The notes beneath the pieces are model-generated. The model was given only the letters and a program-made list of their open reading frames with translations. It was not told the DNA's origin and made no database searches. Below are positions 35,384-43,695 of a stretch of DNA of 64,000 nt, piece after piece. Made by a program: the position numbers and the translations under genes. Source of the stretch: JAYZBC01 sp036339375 (GTDB taxonomy: Bacteria; Pseudomonadota; Alphaproteobacteria; MPNO01; UBA2964); the NCBI GenBank assembly GCA_036339375.1, contig JAYZBC010000082.1, positions 26,551 to 90,550 on the forward strand, in the 5' to 3' direction. Positions within the stretch are counted from its first letter, which is position 1, and each line of letters opens with the position of its first letter.

Positions 35384-36451
35384 ATGGCGCGAGCACTTCA
35401 TGACCGACCTGAAACCACACCAGAACGCGAAGCATTTTATGGGAAAATAAATCCGCTCTCTGTTGCCCCTCTCTGGGAGAGGCTTTTTAACATTTTAAAA
35501 CATGAGCCAGAACCCCGCGCGCTCCCGCATATTTGGAAGTATGATCAAATTCGCCCGCACTTGATGGAGGCAGGAACCCTAATCACTGCAGAAGAGGCGG
35601 AACGCCGCGTTCTCGTTTTGGAGAACCCTGCTTTGGCTGGCCAGACCGCTATTAGCGATGCACTTTTTGCGGGTTTGCAACTAATAATGCCTGGAGAAAT
35701 TGCGCCGACCCACCGCCATTCACCAGCTGCTTTGCGTTTTATCGTTGAAGGTACAGGCGCTTATACGGCAATTAATGGGGAAAAAGCACCTATGGTACCT
35801 GGTGATCTAATTTTGACCCCCTCGCTCGTTTGGCATGATCACGGAAATACTGGTGATGAACCTGTGGTTTGGTTGGATGGGCTTGATTTACCGTTAGTGC
35901 GTTTTCTAGGCCCAATTTTTACTGAACTTTTTGAGGGTGGAAAAAGACACCCAGAAGGGTTCCCGGAAAATGATAATACGGCACGGTATGGAACAAATAT
36001 GCTGCCAATAGGGTCCAAATTTGAAACTGAAAATTCACCTGTCTTCCATTACCCCTATGCCCAAACGCGCGATGCTCTTGTTGGTTTGAAGGAAGCTAAA
36101 GAAGTAGACCCCTGTCACGGGATCAAGATGCAATACATTAATCCTGCTAATGGTGGCCCGGTGATGCCAACAATTGATTGTTATATGCAGTTACTTCCGA
36201 AAAAATTTAAGTCTGAGACCTTTCAGTCGACTGCTGCATGGATTTACTCTGTTGTGGAAGGTACAGGAAAGACTATTGTTGGTGAAAAAACTTTAGAATG
36301 GGGCCCACGAGACGTGTTTGTTGTTCCCGGCTGGCAGCCGCATCATCATGAATTGGGCAGTGGTGACGCCTTCCTGTTCAATTTCTCCGAAAAAATTTTG
36401 CAGGAAAAACTAGGTCTTTATCGGGAAAAACGCGGCAATATGATCAACTAA
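35384..36451 (+). CDS. Gentisate 1,2-dioxygenase-like double cupin
   Basis: 355 residues, the usual length for gentisate or salicylate 1,2-dioxygenases. The N-terminal cupin carries the iron ligands in APTHRHSP (H110, H112) and the third candidate in VWHDHGN (H151 or H153). The C-terminal cupin repeats the fold near GWQPHHHELGSGDAF. It opens the ring of 2,5-dihydroxybenzoate (or a substituted form) between the carboxyl- and hydroxyl-bearing carbons, giving a maleylpyruvate. AGGGAG is close to the ATG. It follows the dehalogenase-like genes, which would fit ring cleavage after halogen removal. The maleylpyruvate isomerase and fumarylpyruvate hydrolase that would finish the pathway are not in the window. 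Confidence 0.85.
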   Translation: MARALHDRPETTPEREAFYGKINPLSVAPLWERLFNILKHEPEPRALPHIWKYDQIRPHLMEAGTLITAEEAERRVLVLENPALAGQTAISDALFAGLQLIMPGEIAPTHRHSPAALRFIVEGTGAYTAINGEKAPMVPGDLILTPSLVWHDHGNTGDEPVVWLDGLDLPLVRFLGPIFTELFEGGKRHPEGFPENDNTARYGTNMLPIGSKFETENSPVFHYPYAQTRDALVGLKEAKEVDPCHGIKMQYINPANGGPVMPTIDCYMQLLPKKFKSETFQSTAAWIYSVVEGTGKTIVGEKTLEWGPRDVFVVPGWQPHHHELGSGDAFLFNFSEKILQEKLGLYREKRGNMIN

Positions 36452-36527
36452 TAACCGTATATTTCGTTTAAAATTGAGAAAAGACATTGTTTTTTTATTC
36501 GGAACAAACGAAAAACCTTTATATTAT

Positions 36528-36992
36528 CTAGCGGATACGGGCATCCGAATATTGACCCTTCCCAGGTCCAACATCATCTTTCTGTGGGGTTAAATCTTTT
36601 CGTTCATCCTTAATGCCTGGGGCCCACGTAACCACTTGAAGTATCTCCAAATCAACCTCCCCTGTACTGCCAAACCAATAAGCATTGCCATGTGGCATCA
36701 CGATGCCTTCATTAACCCCAAAAACACCAATAATTTGTTCGTCTGCTCCATAAAAGGTCACCTCTCCTTTGAGTACCATCCACATGCCATCCATGCCCGT
36801 ATGGATATGAAGGTTGTTATCGCCACTGCCATTTTTTACAATTTGAACGGAACCTCTTAGGAGACCTGATGTACCCAAATTGACAATTGATTTTCCTGCA
36901 GACAAACCTTTCGGTTTGTTATATTTGAAAATTTGGGGCGATCTGATCTTTGGTTGATCATTGGAAAGATTTTTTTCTAATATATTGGCCAT
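36528..36992 (-). CDS. Small single-domain cupin protein
   Basis: 154 residues from the ATG at 36992; an ATG four codons earlier exists, but GGAG lies six bases before 36992 and decides the start. The cupin core has NLHIHTGMDGMWMVLKGEVTF, with two histidines and a following glycine-rich turn, and a second conserved block at VMPHGNAYWFGSTG. The family binds a metal or a small ligand and may be a sensor, isomerase or dioxygenase. It is convergent with the gentisate-dioxygenase-like gene and lies downstream of the MarR gene (20 bases), probably in one transcript with it. Function within the aromatic pathway is not known. Confidence 0.65.
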   Translation of the reverse strand: MANILEKNLSNDQPKIRSPQIFKYNKPKGLSAGKSIVNLGTSGLLRGSVQIVKNGSGDNNLHIHTGMDGMWMVLKGEVTFYGADEQIIGVFGVNEGIVMPHGNAYWFGSTGEVDLEILQVVTWAPGIKDERKDLTPQKDDVGPGKGQYSDARIR

Positions 36993-37012
36993 TTCTATCT
37001 CCATAATCTGAA

Positions 37013-37489
37013 TTAAGATTTCTCAGGGGTTTGATAAATACGTGCAAGGATATTTAGCAGAGTTTGGCGTTCATTGTCAGATAAGGACCGACTCATATGC
37101 TCTTCATGTGCCCAAACAATCGTTTTAAGTTTTGCAATGGTTGTTTGTCCTAGCTGGGTCAAATGTAATGCATGTGATCGACGATCATTTTTTGCTAGTT
37201 TGCGGATAACGAAGCCCCTGTCTTCCATCCGATCGATGATTTGCACTAACGTCGACCTATCAAACCGGAGGGTCGCAGCGATCGCACTTTGGCTAATCCC
37301 CGGGTTGGCTTCTATTAGTACCAAAGTGCCAAACTGAGGGGGTGATATTTCCAATTTGCCAATTTTGTGCCTGAAATCGTTAAAAACGGCCACTTGTGCG
37401 CAACGCAAATTAAAACCGATTAAACCTGGCAAAAGAGCCATATCTATCTGATTTGGAAGATCAAATTTAGTTTTGTTTTTTTCTGCCAT
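37013..37489 (-). CDS. MarR-family transcriptional regulator
   Basis: 158 residues from the ATG at 37489; a longer frame from a GTG at 37549 is possible, adding about 20 residues not typical of the family. The winged helix is visible: SQSAIAATLRFDRSTLVQIIDRMEDRGFVIR and the wing RKLAKNDRRSHALHLTQLG. Dimerisation helices flank it. Such proteins usually repress neighbouring genes and release DNA when an aromatic ligand binds. It is the only classical regulator in the window and stands beside the dehalogenase/gentisate block and a divergent DOPA-dioxygenase-like gene, so it probably senses the aromatic substrate. A 6-bp inverted repeat CGTGAA/TTCACG at 37554-37593 in the divergent gap is a weak operator candidate. 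Confidence 0.85.
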   Translation of the reverse strand: MAEKNKTKFDLPNQIDMALLPGLIGFNLRCAQVAVFNDFRHKIGKLEISPPQFGTLVLIEANPGISQSAIAATLRFDRSTLVQIIDRMEDRGFVIRKLAKNDRRSHALHLTQLGQTTIAKLKTIVWAHEEHMSRSLSDNERQTLLNILARIYQTPEKS

Positions 37490-37749
37490 TTCATTTGCCG
37501 CGAAAAACTTTAATGCACCAATTATTAAGCCTTGAAGTGTAAGTGACACCTAGCGTGAAAACTATGACTAAACACTATAATAATTTCTTCACGATTTGTT
37601 TTATCATAAATATGGATTGGCAATGAAAAAAGGGCCGAATGGATTTTGCGCCCGAATTTATCGATTCTCTATTTTGAATAATGGCTTTACCCTTTTCAAT
37701 TCTAATATACACTTGAATCTTTACTGATCATTTGTTTTGAGAGAAAAAT

Positions 37750-38124
37750 ATGCGATTTTTAAATCGACCTTTGGAAGTTCTAGAAGGTTGGCATGCCCAC
37801 ATATATTACAATCCAGAAAAAACCAAAAAAATTGCTTCCGATTTACGAACCCAAATCGTGGCAGGGTTTCCTAATACGCGAATGGGGCGTTGGCATGACG
37901 AAGCCGTTGGGCCACATCTTGTTTCTATGTATCAGGTAGCTTTTTCTATTTCTCAATTTGATGGATTTGTACAATGGCTGATCTTAAATCGATCCGGTTT
38001 AAATATACTTGTCCATCCGTTAACTGAAAATTCTTATAATGATCACTTGGTATACGGTTTATGGTTGGGTGATAAATTGCCACTCAACGAAAAAGTTCTG
38101 CGAAAGTCACGTAATCAAAAATAA
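37750..38124 (+). CDS. DOPA 4,5-dioxygenase-family protein
   Basis: 124 residues, the size of the small bacterial members of the DOPA 4,5-dioxygenase family. The motif WHAHIYY (H15, H17) starts the domain, and NILVHPLTENSYNDH brings H89 and H99, with H49 and H56 between. These histidines are the expected metal and catalytic set. Fungal and plant relatives cleave catechols extradiol-wise; for bacterial members the substrate is mostly untested. It is divergent from MarR and cupin genes and separated from the following CoA block by 214 bases. A second ring-cleavage enzyme beside a gentisate-dioxygenase-like gene suggests the operon handles more than one diphenol. Confidence 0.75.
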   Translation: MRFLNRPLEVLEGWHAHIYYNPEKTKKIASDLRTQIVAGFPNTRMGRWHDEAVGPHLVSMYQVAFSISQFDGFVQWLILNRSGLNILVHPLTENSYNDHLVYGLWLGDKLPLNEKVLRKSRNQK

Positions 38125-38338
38125 ATTTTAGTTTGTACTCACTCGTGGAAGCCGTGTTTATAAATTTTAATACAAAGCCGAGCCGTCTCAAGTCATTTTG
38201 GGTTCAACAGGCCCTTTTGGGGTTTAGCTAAATTATTTCGAAGATTTTCTGTCCGGAATCAATATTTTGAGTGTCTATAAAGATAGTTTAGGTTGGTTGA
38301 CACTTGCTCGCTTAAGAAGACCCGATTAAAAAATACCC

Positions 38339-39514
38339 ATGAGCTTCCCAACAGAGTTTATAAATGCTGTTCTCGACCGGCTTTCAAATCATAGTTTTTA
38401 TTCTGGAAGATTGCCGAATCGAGTTTCAGATGAAAATGAATTTGCCTTCAACGTACCTTTAATGGGTCGAGCTGAACTCGTTTCTGAAATGCGAAAACCA
38501 GGTTTTGGTGCCTTCGGGGGGGTCAAGGCCATCCGAATGAACCTCAGCCCTATGGGAGGAGGGCTTGTCCCTATTTTGCAAACCAGACGCGACCTTGATC
38601 ATATGCTAGGTGCGTGTCGAACCCACCTGGATGCTTGTGGGGTTGAAGAGGGCGATGTGTGCGCAGTCTTTTTTGGTTATCACGTTTTTGTGGCTGGATT
38701 ATTTTATCAGTCACAAATGGAAGCGCATGGCGTGACTTGTATTCCTTTAGGACCAGGGGAAATTGAGCGTGCTGTGGAGATATGTAAGACCCAAGGTGTC
38801 AATATATTGGCTGGAAATCCCAGTTTTTTATTGCGCTTACTTGAAGCTGGAGTAAACCCCCCGAAGGTATTTTTTGCGGGTGGTGAACCCTTTACCGCCA
38901 ATCGCAGCCTTTACAACAATCTTGCTAATCAAATGCCGGAAGCAATGTTAGTGGATTCCTTTTCCCTTTCTGAATTTTTACCCGTAGGGAGGACCTTCCC
39001 AGGGGGGCACGGGGTTCATGTTTTTGATGAACTTATTTATGCAGAAGTTATTGATCCAGAAACTGCGTTGCCCGTTAAAGATGGAGAACGTGGGGAACTT
39101 GTTTTGAGCCATTTGCATAAGGAAGCGCAGCCGCTCTTGCGTTATCGTACCGGCGATCTCACCATCAAAATTACGACACCCAGTGTTTTCGGTCGAACGG
39201 TTTGCTTACCTGGTGTTGTCTTTGGGCGCACAGATGAGATGGTTAAGGTGAAAGGTGTAAAACTCTACCCTTCAGAAATTTCGACCGTGTTATTGGGGAT
39301 TGATGGTTTAGAAAGAAAATACACGCTAACCCTATCGAAAAAGCCAACCGGGGGCGATTCAATAAATCTTAAAATTAAGGGAGAACCGAGCGATGACGCG
39401 GTTGAAAAAATCACACGTCGGTTTAAAAGCCAAACGTTGGTTTCTCTTGATGAAGTGCAAATAGTTACAGAGATTGGGGAGGTGCCCTTACTAGTTGATT
39501 TAAGGGTAAACTAA
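38339..39514 (+). CDS. Phenylacetate-CoA ligase-like (ANL) protein with degenerate ATP-binding loop
   Basis: 391 residues, somewhat shorter than PaaK (about 430). The later ANL motifs are good: FSLSEFLPVGRTFPGG, EVIDPETALPVKDGERGEL, LLRYRTGDLT and GRTDEMVKVKGVKLYPSEI. At the position of the phosphate-binding loop, normally SSGTTGxP, this protein reads LSPMGGGLVP (69-78), so the serine/threonine/lysine pattern is lost. It may still adenylate with an altered loop, or it may bind acyl-CoA or an acid without activating it. The next gene, two bases downstream, is lipoate-ligase-like. It starts the rightward CoA-metabolism block. Confidence 0.7.
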   Translation: MSFPTEFINAVLDRLSNHSFYSGRLPNRVSDENEFAFNVPLMGRAELVSEMRKPGFGAFGGVKAIRMNLSPMGGGLVPILQTRRDLDHMLGACRTHLDACGVEEGDVCAVFFGYHVFVAGLFYQSQMEAHGVTCIPLGPGEIERAVEICKTQGVNILAGNPSFLLRLLEAGVNPPKVFFAGGEPFTANRSLYNNLANQMPEAMLVDSFSLSEFLPVGRTFPGGHGVHVFDELIYAEVIDPETALPVKDGERGELVLSHLHKEAQPLLRYRTGDLTIKITTPSVFGRTVCLPGVVFGRTDEMVKVKGVKLYPSEISTVLLGIDGLERKYTLTLSKKPTGGDSINLKIKGEPSDDAVEKITRRFKSQTLVSLDEVQIVTEIGEVPLLVDLRVN

Positions 39515-39516
39515 AA

Positions 39517-40629
39517 ATGGCAGATCATAACTGGCGTTTCATCGTTGATAATAACTCCTATGCAGATTTTTCTGTATCAGTTTCGCCAGCCATAGAAAAA
39601 TCGGTAATCAAGGGAGAAGCCCCGCCAACCGTTTTTCTAAATGTTTTTAATTCAGATTCCATTACTATCGGAGTAAATGAAGACCCGGAACAGGTTTTGG
39701 ATGTCCATTTTTGTTCTAATCAGGGTATAGATTTCCGTCGTCGGCCAAACACCGGAGGTGCAGTTTTTGCAGGAAAGGGGTCTGCGTTCCTAGTCTATTA
39801 TTTACCTACTAATCACCCCGAGGTGCCGGAAACAACTGCTGAGGCTTTTCCTAAAATTTTAATTGGTATGGCAGAAGTTCTGAGGAAACGTTACAATTTC
39901 CCCGCCCAATACCGTCCCTTAAACGATATTCAAATTAACGGTAGGAAACTTATTCCCACGTCCCTCAAAATTGAAGACGGCGTTATGACCTTTCGTATTG
40001 TGATCAATGTGACGCCAATTGATACAGAACGGGCGGGGAAAATTATGCCAATGCCCCCAGAAAAAGTTAGAGACAAAAAATTGAAAACTATGACAACACG
40101 CTTTACTTGGTTGGAACGTGAGGCTGGCAAGAAAATTGACACGGGCGAACTTATTAAGATGGTGCATGACATAACAACCCACATATTTGGAGAAACCATG
40201 CTCAATCCAGGATCTGTTCAACAAACTGAACAGGTTTATGCGCAAGAATTTCGGAAAATATATGAAAGTGACGAGTGGCTGTATGGTAAAAGTGAAGGAA
40301 TACGTTTAAAAAATCTTCTAAACCAGGATGATTTTATTGGTAGAGGGAGAGCAAAAGCTTTGGGGGGCTTAATATGGGTAACGTTGGTTATTCGGCAAGG
40401 CATCGTAATACACTCAATCATCAACGGTGATTGGCATCCCCGTCCAATCGACAGTGTATCCTGGTTAGAGGAAGCCCTTGCAGGAGAAGAGGCAAAAATT
40501 AAGCCTTTAAAAAAACGAGTAAAAAATTTTCTACAACGTGAGGATGTGGAGTTCGCTGGCGTAACTACTGGAGATTTAATGGAAGCCATTGGCAATGCGC
40601 TATCTAACCAATCTGTTTTTAAAATCTAA
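39517..40629 (+). CDS. Lipoate-protein ligase A-like (biotin/lipoate A/B ligase family) protein
   Basis: 370 residues, with an LplA-type catalytic domain in the first about 250. Landmarks are RRRPNTGGAVFAGKGSAF (in place of RRxSGGGxVxHD) and NDIQINGRKLIPTSLKI, whose lysine is the one that normally binds the acyl-adenylate. The C-terminal about 100 residues match an accessory LplA-type domain. It would attach lipoate, octanoate or another acyl group to a lysine of a carrier protein. It sits between an ANL protein and an enoyl-CoA hydratase, an unusual setting: no lipoyl-domain protein (E2, GcvH or LbpA) is encoded in the window. A role with a non-lipoyl acid is possible. Confidence 0.7.
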   Translation: MADHNWRFIVDNNSYADFSVSVSPAIEKSVIKGEAPPTVFLNVFNSDSITIGVNEDPEQVLDVHFCSNQGIDFRRRPNTGGAVFAGKGSAFLVYYLPTNHPEVPETTAEAFPKILIGMAEVLRKRYNFPAQYRPLNDIQINGRKLIPTSLKIEDGVMTFRIVINVTPIDTERAGKIMPMPPEKVRDKKLKTMTTRFTWLEREAGKKIDTGELIKMVHDITTHIFGETMLNPGSVQQTEQVYAQEFRKIYESDEWLYGKSEGIRLKNLLNQDDFIGRGRAKALGGLIWVTLVIRQGIVIHSIINGDWHPRPIDSVSWLEEALAGEEAKIKPLKKRVKNFLQREDVEFAGVTTGDLMEAIGNALSNQSVFKI

Positions 40630-40702
40630 TCGTTCCCTTGCCCCTTTAGGACAAAAACGGTTTAGTGTTTGTGAAAAGTTATTCTGAAAATGTGTATGAA
40701 TC

Positions 40703-41470
40703 ATGTCGCTAGTTATCACTGAATGCCCCGTAACTGGAGTAGACCGGATTGCAATTAATCGCCCTGGTAAGCGAAATGCTATTAATCCAGATACTCGCAA
40801 AGAATTAATCGATGTACTTACGAATTCGCTTTCGGATGATGCTGTGAAAGCGATTGTCATGGGAAGCACAGAAGGTCATTTCTGTGCGGGTGGTGATATA
40901 AATTCAATGGTTGAATTAGATGCTCGTTCTGCGCGAAAAAGAATGAAGGAAAATCATCAATTAGTGCGAGTTTTTGCCGAAGCAGAAAAACCTATCATTG
41001 CGGCTGTAGAAGGGTTTGCAGTGGGTGCAGGAGCTGGAATAGCGCTCCTTTGTGATACTATTGTTCTGTCCGAAGAAGGTTCTTTAGGATTTCCTTTTTT
41101 TAGGGTTGGGTTAACACCCGACTATGGGATTTTATTTACTTTGGCAAGACGTGTCGGGTTGGCAAAGGCGCGACAGATACTTCTTTTTTCCAAGAATTTA
41201 AAAGGGCATGATGCTTTGAAAGTAGGTCTTGCGGATATTGTGGTTGAAAAGGGTGCAGCAGAAGAATATGCCTGTGTCTGCGCGGAAGAATTAATAAAAA
41301 TGCCTCGGCATGCATTTGCACTTACGAAACGGCATTTAGCGATGGAACCCCAAACCTTAGAAGAAGCCCTTGAAATGGAGGCCCTTTCGCAGACCCTGGC
41401 TTTTTTGGGCCCAGAGTTTGAGGAAGGCCGTTTAGCATTCCAAGAAAAGAGAAAACCCAAATTCCGATAA
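40703..41470 (+). CDS. Enoyl-CoA hydratase/isomerase (crotonase family)
   Basis: 255 residues. The CoA/oxyanion-hole segments are FCAGGDI and EGFAVGAGAGIALLCD. The catalytic region GFPFFRVGLTPDYG carries D140 where enoyl-CoA hydratases have glutamate, as in PaaG-like isomerases and other Asp-using crotonases. 4-Chlorobenzoyl-CoA dehalogenase also uses an aspartate here, but its other catalytic residues (His and Trp) are not recognisable, so dehalogenation is not supported. The likely job is double-bond isomerisation or hydration of an acyl-CoA. It is followed by thiolase, HMGCS-like, DUF35, nitronate monooxygenase and 3-hydroxyacyl-CoA dehydrogenase genes, an almost complete beta-oxidation-like set. 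Confidence 0.85.
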   Translation: MSLVITECPVTGVDRIAINRPGKRNAINPDTRKELIDVLTNSLSDDAVKAIVMGSTEGHFCAGGDINSMVELDARSARKRMKENHQLVRVFAEAEKPIIAAVEGFAVGAGAGIALLCDTIVLSEEGSLGFPFFRVGLTPDYGILFTLARRVGLAKARQILLFSKNLKGHDALKVGLADIVVEKGAAEEYACVCAEELIKMPRHAFALTKRHLAMEPQTLEEALEMEALSQTLAFLGPEFEEGRLAFQEKRKPKFR

Positions 41471-41504
41471 AATAAACGATAAAAATGAAAGAAAGTAATA
41501 ACTA

Positions 41505-42677
41505 ATGATAGATGTAGCAGTAATCGGTGTGGGGCAAACTCGATATGGAATGTTCCCGGATCGGACGCTTAAAGAATTGTTTTATGAAGCAGCAAAAAAC
41601 GCTTTTCAAGACGTCGATAAAGGCTTTAATCCTCAGGAGGTCGAGGAGGCTTTTGTGGGCACCTTATCAACGGGAGGGGCACAGCTTGGCAACTTCGCTC
41701 CATTGATGATGGAAAACGCAGGTATGATTGGTGCAAGCGCTCGGCATGTCGAAAATGCTTGCGCTTCATCCGGTTTTGCGATGCGTGATGCTATCGCCGC
41801 CATCGCTTCAGGTCGGTCAAAAATCACTGTAGCTTGTGGCATAGAAAAAATGTCTGACCTGCCCCGTGAGAGAAATAGGCTGTGGCTTGGGATTTCGGGT
41901 GATGTAGAATGGGAAAGGTTAGCCGGTACCAATTTTGCAGGCATTTATGCCATGATGGCTCGTCGCCATATGAATGATTATGGGACGAAAAAGAAACAGA
42001 TTACTCTAGTTGCGGTCAAAAATCGAAATAATGCTGTTGCTAATCCAAAGGCACAATTTAGAGCGCCACTGGATATTGAACGTGCTATGAAAGCGCCAAA
42101 TTTGGCGTCTCCACTTTCATTTTCAGACGCATGCGGAATAACCGATGGTGCTTCTATGGCAATTTTATGTCGCGCTGATATGGCAAAACTTTTTACCGAT
42201 CAGCCAATTCTTGTTGTTGGGTCAGGGGCTGCAAGTGATTACGTCGCTGTTCATGATAGGCCATCGATGACGACACTGGAGGCTACAGTGAGAGCAGCTC
42301 AAGAGGCTTATCAAATGGCGGGGTTAACCGCTGATGATATAGATTTCGCGGAAGTGCATGACTGTTTTGCAATTGCAGAATTGCTAGCTTATGAGGATTT
42401 AGGATTTTGTAAAAAAGGAGCCGCCGGAAAATATGTTGAAAGTGGTATTACCGCTCGTGATGGTAAACGGCCTGTGAATAATTCAGGAGGGCTCATTGCA
42501 AAAGGCCATCCAATTGGGTCAACCGGAACGGGACAAATTTATGAAATAGTCAACCAATTGCGAGGTCGCGCAGATCAACCAGAAAGGCAACTGAAAAATA
42601 TGCGTTATGGATTAACCCAAAATGTTGGCGGTTCTGGAGCTGCGGTCGCTGTTCACATTTTTAAGGCGATGGAATAA
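41505..42677 (+). CDS. SCPx-type thiolase/acetyl-CoA acetyltransferase
   Basis: 390 residues of the thiolase superfamily. The nucleophile is C86 in VENACASSG, and the conserved histidine block is NSGGLIAKGHPIGSTGTGQ. The second cysteine of classical thiolases (CxGGG) is replaced by VGGSGAA, which is the pattern of the SCPx/sterol-carrier-type and archaeal acetoacetyl-CoA thiolase-like group. Members of this group usually need a DUF35 partner. Both an HMGCS-like gene (4 bases downstream) and a DUF35 gene follow directly. It would cleave or form a 3-oxoacyl-CoA bond. No frame problems are seen. Confidence 0.85.
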   Translation: MIDVAVIGVGQTRYGMFPDRTLKELFYEAAKNAFQDVDKGFNPQEVEEAFVGTLSTGGAQLGNFAPLMMENAGMIGASARHVENACASSGFAMRDAIAAIASGRSKITVACGIEKMSDLPRERNRLWLGISGDVEWERLAGTNFAGIYAMMARRHMNDYGTKKKQITLVAVKNRNNAVANPKAQFRAPLDIERAMKAPNLASPLSFSDACGITDGASMAILCRADMAKLFTDQPILVVGSGAASDYVAVHDRPSMTTLEATVRAAQEAYQMAGLTADDIDFAEVHDCFAIAELLAYEDLGFCKKGAAGKYVESGITARDGKRPVNNSGGLIAKGHPIGSTGTGQIYEIVNQLRGRADQPERQLKNMRYGLTQNVGGSGAAVAVHIFKAME

Positions 42678-42681
42678 AACA

Positions 42682-43695
42682 ATGGTGGGTGTTGAAAGTT
42701 ATGGAATAGCGCTCCCAGCTTTAAGATTGCCGGCAAAAGCCTATATTGAAACCTGGGGTTCGTGCGGTGCCCGGGGCATGTTACAAAAAGCCTTTTGTTC
42801 CTACGATGAAGATGCTGTGACTTTGGCTATAGAAGCCGCGCGCAATGCCTTGCAGCAGTTGCGATCCGAAGTCAAGATAGAGGGGCTGTTTTTTGGTGTT
42901 ACATCCCCCCCATATGACGAAAAACCTTCTGCCGCGACTCTACCAACTGCACTCTTTTCTACTACCGAAATGCGAGTTACAGAAATTACCGGTTCTCCAC
43001 AAGCCGGGGTACAAGCTTTGCTGTCTGCTATTGAATTTTGTAGTTTGAAGCAAAAGGGATGCCATGCCTTGGCGATAGCGGCCGACGCGCCAAAGGGCCC
43101 GTTGGACGCAGCATTTGAACATGCTCTCGGAGCGGCTGCCGCAGCTTTTGTCGTAGGTCCTGACGGAGCAATAGCAAAGTTCAATGAGAGTTTTTGTGTT
43201 ACCAGGGAAACATTTGGAGCTAGGTTCCGCCGTCATGGTGAATCTGTCTTGGCGGATCTTGAACTTAGAACCCGCGATAATTTGGCCAGTGTTCAAGAGC
43301 TTGGCCGCGCGTTAGCCAAGGGGAAAGTTGGAAAAATCAAAAGATTAGCCCTTGGGGCGGATAGTGGTCTTATGAGGAGTGTAGGGCGCGCTTTAGGCCA
43401 AACGGACGCTAAAATAGATTCTTTGTGGAGCCAAATCGGTGACGCTGGTTCTGCGTCGGCGCCCTTTGCACTCGCTGCTGCTTTAGATGTTTGTCGCTCT
43501 GGCGACACGATCTTTTGTGCTGGTGTGGGGGCGGGTGCTACTGGCGCACTTTTTACAGCAGGGAAAAAACTCGCTATTCGGCGGCGAAAAGGGCCTAAAG
43601 TAACAGATAAAATTGCGGATGGTTCTATAGTCGATTATGTCACTTATTTAAAACACAAACGTGTCCTATCCAGTAAATTTGGAGATGCCGGATGA
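42682..43695 (+). CDS. HMG-CoA synthase-like protein with lost catalytic residues
   Basis: 337 residues from the ATG at 42682; the frame extends upstream to 42622 into the thiolase, but homology begins at MVGVESYGIALP. Against archaeal HMG-CoA synthases as I recall them, the general acid glutamate is T74 (GVTSPPYDEKPSAA), the nucleophile cysteine is P106 (TGSPQAGVQAL), and the histidine is D192 (RRHGESVLADLELRT). If this alignment is right, all three catalytic residues are missing while the fold-forming glycines remain (GDAGSASAPFALAAAL). A structural partner of thiolase and DUF35 is then more likely than an enzyme. It overlaps the next gene by ATGA. Confidence 0.7.
   Translation: MVGVESYGIALPALRLPAKAYIETWGSCGARGMLQKAFCSYDEDAVTLAIEAARNALQQLRSEVKIEGLFFGVTSPPYDEKPSAATLPTALFSTTEMRVTEITGSPQAGVQALLSAIEFCSLKQKGCHALAIAADAPKGPLDAAFEHALGAAAAAFVVGPDGAIAKFNESFCVTRETFGARFRRHGESVLADLELRTRDNLASVQELGRALAKGKVGKIKRLALGADSGLMRSVGRALGQTDAKIDSLWSQIGDAGSASAPFALAAALDVCRSGDTIFCAGVGAGATGALFTAGKKLAIRRRKGPKVTDKIADGSIVDYVTYLKHKRVLSSKFGDAG

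Noticed and set aside
40703..41470. Crotonase with an aspartate at the catalytic position, possibly a 4-chlorobenzoyl-CoA dehalogenase fitting the halogen theme
   Set aside because: D140 matches many PaaG-like isomerases too, and the other dehalogenase residues (His and Trp) cannot be recognised; called only as a crotonase.
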